Positions 6,045 through 7,286 of a stretch of 7,286 nucleotides of DNA are shown piece by piece; within the stretch, counting starts at the first letter, position 1, and each line of letters begins with the position of its first letter. The notes below the pieces were generated by a model. It saw only the letters and a list, made by a program, of their open reading frames with translations, had not been told where the DNA came from and searched no databases. Both the position numbers and the translations under genes were made by a program. Location: contig SCTU01000218.1 of assembly GCA_004297315.1 (NCBI GenBank), forward strand, positions 1-7,286. Direction: 5' to 3'. This stretch comes from Dehalococcoidia bacterium. GTDB taxonomy: Bacteria > Chloroflexota > Dehalococcoidia > UBA2979.

Positions 6045-6803
6045 CTAACGGGCGTACTTGGCCGCCATGCGCGCGAGGTATTCGGCCCGTCCGGCATCGA
6101 GTTCGCGCCAGACGGCGTGAATGTCATCCGGTAGGGCCTGGTAACGCGGGTCCTTGCTTACGGTGCCGCCGGTCAGGTCGAGCGGCCAGAACCGGCCGGC
6201 GCGCAACTCCTCGATCAACTGACGCTCGTCCCGCACATCGCGTTCGAAATACGTGGCGCACTTGCCGATGTCGGTGGTGGCGTGCGAATCCGTCCCGGCG
6301 GTCCCGTGGAAGTGCATGTGGTCGGCGATCCGGGCGGCCATCGCGTTCTCGTTTTGCTTGCCGCGCCCGTTCAGGACCTCCATAGCGACGATCAGGCGAA
6401 AGCCCTCGTTTTCCTCGGAGCGGACGACGGCGTCCTCCCACTCCTGCTCCTTGTCCCAGGCCCAGGGATGGTGGCGGCGGTAGGGATGGGCTGCCACCAT
6501 GACGCCGTCTACCTCGTCCACATGGCCCATCAACTCATGCGCGCGGTGCATGCCGAAGACGTACTTGTGCATGCCGTAGACGAGCATGTGGCCGTCCTCG
6601 GTGTTGATCTCCATCGCCGGGATGACCGTGAAGTTGTGCCGCTTCGCGAGCTTGCGCACCTCCTCCGGATCCCACGCCCAGTCGTGCTCGGAGAGCACGA
6701 TGGCGTCCAGGCCCGCCTGCTTCGACCGCTCGACGAGTTCGTCGGGGTGCAGGTAGGAGTCCCAGGAACCTGGGTGCGTGTGCGTATGGAGGTCGATCAG
6801 CAT
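6045..6803 (-). CDS. PHP-domain metal-dependent phosphoesterase
   Basis: A 252-residue PHP-superfamily protein, expected to bind two or three divalent metals and hydrolyse a phosphoester. Nearly all the usual ligands are visible: DLHTH with His6 and His8, Asp15, SEHD with His40 and Asp41, Glu65 in AMEIN, GHML with His72, AAHP with His106, and GTDSH with Asp172 and His174. The C-terminal 60 residues have no metal ligands. The length is close to small PHP proteins such as the TrpH/YciV group, whose members act on nucleotides or RNA 5' ends, but the substrate here is unknown. The ATG at 6803 puts the HxH motif right at the N-terminus as usual; only a weak GGCGGA precedes it. It lies between the thiolase and MaoC genes on the same strand, with a hairpin upstream and the promoter gap downstream, so it may be a unit of its own. 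Confidence 0.9.
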   Translation of the reverse strand: MLIDLHTHTHPGSWDSYLHPDELVERSKQAGLDAIVLSEHDWAWDPEEVRKLAKRHNFTVIPAMEINTEDGHMLVYGMHKYVFGMHRAHELMGHVDEVDGVMVAAHPYRRHHPWAWDKEQEWEDAVVRSEENEGFRLIVAMEVLNGRGKQNENAMAARIADHMHFHGTAGTDSHATTDIGKCATYFERDVRDERQLIEELRAGRFWPLDLTGGTVSKDPRYQALPDDIHAVWRELDAGRAEYLARMAAKYAR

Positions 6804-6850
6804 CGGTCCGCCGTCATGGTTCCAGCATCACACGTGCCGTCGGCAACAGC

Positions 6851-6882
6851 GAGGGCGGCCCTGCGGGTGCGGGGCCGCCCTC
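6851..6882. terminator. G+C-rich hairpin after the thiolase gene
   Basis: GAGGGCGGCCC (6851-6861) and GGGCCGCCCTC (6872-6882) form a perfect 11-bp inverted repeat around a 10-base loop, 22 bases beyond the thiolase stop. The stem is stable enough to end transcription, but no T-tract follows on either strand, so it may be only partly effective or may stabilise the 3' end of the thiolase mRNA. The stem core GGGCCGCCC is the same as in the terminator at 2785-2807. Confidence 0.6.
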
Positions 6883-6904
6883 GTGTCAGTCGCCTGAGGC
6901 GGAC

Positions 6905-7286
6905 CTAGTCGTCTGCGACGAGGACCAGGTTGGCCGTGACGGACAGGACGCCGCCGGTGCCGTTGATGATCGCCGTCTTGGCGTTCGTCTGCTTGCCGGG
7001 GAGGCCGTTTACGCCGTCCTCCGCGGTGCCGGACAACTGCCGGTAGGCTTCGATCAGCAGCATCATGCCGTACTGGCCGGAATGGCTGAAGGACAGGCCG
7101 CCGCCGTTGGTGTTGACGGGGATGCCGGAGCCGCCCGGGCCGGCCTTGCCGCCCTCCCAGAGGCTCGGGCCCTCGCCGAGCTTGGTGAGGCCGACGAGCT
7201 CGGCCGTGATGCCGGCGGTGATGGTGAAGGAGTCATAGAGCATCGCGAGTTCCATCTCGCGGGGCCCCATGCCCGCCATCTTGTAG
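6905..7286 (-). CDS. SCP-x-like thiolase / acetyl-CoA acetyltransferase, C-terminal part
   Basis: The last 126 residues of a thiolase that continues beyond the right edge; the frame is open upstream of the internal ATG at 7279 (YK precedes it). Thiolases of this group cleave 3-ketoacyl-CoA with CoA or run the reverse condensation. The region aligns with the C-terminus of human SCP-x thiolase: MLYDSFT at the place of LHDCFS, AELVGL for YEALGL, PVNTNGGGLSFSHSG for INPSGGLISKGHPLG, AYRQLSG for CWQLRG, and NGTGGVLSV for NLGIGGAVV. The catalytic His in LSFSHSG is kept, while HDCF reads YDSF. The nucleophilic Cys would be in the missing N-terminal part. The stop is TAG at 6905-6907. A hairpin separates it from the PHP gene, so co-transcription with the genes to its left is uncertain. 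Confidence 0.87.
   Translation of the reverse strand, partial: YKMAGMGPREMELAMLYDSFTITAGITAELVGLTKLGEGPSLWEGGKAGPGGSGIPVNTNGGGLSFSHSGQYGMMLLIEAYRQLSGTAEDGVNGLPGKQTNAKTAIINGTGGVLSVTANLVLVADD

Overview
This 7.3 kb stretch of G+C-rich bacterial chromosome (roughly two thirds G+C by eye) is densely coding and holds two convergent gene blocks. No rRNA, tRNA, CRISPR array, insertion sequence or phage gene is visible, and no stretch over 300 bases lacks a gene. The gene content suggests an aerobic, lipid- or acyl-CoA-degrading bacterium. A Chloroflexota lineage (SAR202/Dehalococcoidia-like) or an actinobacterium would both fit, but the sequence alone does not settle this and it is only an impression.

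Left block, plus strand (2-2759): the 3' two thirds of gpsA (glycerol-3-phosphate dehydrogenase), then an acidic HEAT-repeat protein of unknown role, a Nudix hydrolase with a perfect Nudix box, and a RimJ/RimL-type GNAT acetyltransferase. The last three genes are joined by two successive 4-base GTGA stop/start overlaps, so they are almost certainly translated as one unit. A TAGAAT box seven bases before an ATG may give the HEAT gene its own leaderless start.

The two blocks meet at a perfect 10-bp stem hairpin (2785-2807). It reads as an intrinsic terminator for the minus strand and could also stop plus-strand transcription.

Right block, minus strand (7286-2849), in order of transcription: the C-terminal end of an SCP-x-like thiolase, a G+C-rich hairpin, a PHP-domain metal-dependent phosphoesterase, a strong sigma70-like promoter (TTGACA, 17 bp, TATCGT) with a palindrome in its spacer, a MaoC/FAS1-like hot-dog subunit without the catalytic dyad, a MaoC hydratase with the dyad, and two tandem paralogous SDR dehydrogenases. 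Both SDRs resemble the dehydrogenase domain of peroxisomal multifunctional enzyme 2 (HSD17B4).

Together the right block looks like a dissected multifunctional-enzyme-2 pathway: hydration of an enoyl-CoA by the hot-dog pair, oxidation of the (3R)-hydroxyacyl-CoA by an SDR, and thiolytic cleavage by the thiolase. The substrate (fatty acid, branched, steroid-like or other) cannot be read from the sequence. The most notable points are the paired SDRs, the split hot-dog dehydratase, the promoter with its built-in operator candidate, the PHP gene set inside a beta-oxidation block, and a thiolase end that departs from canonical active-site motifs.
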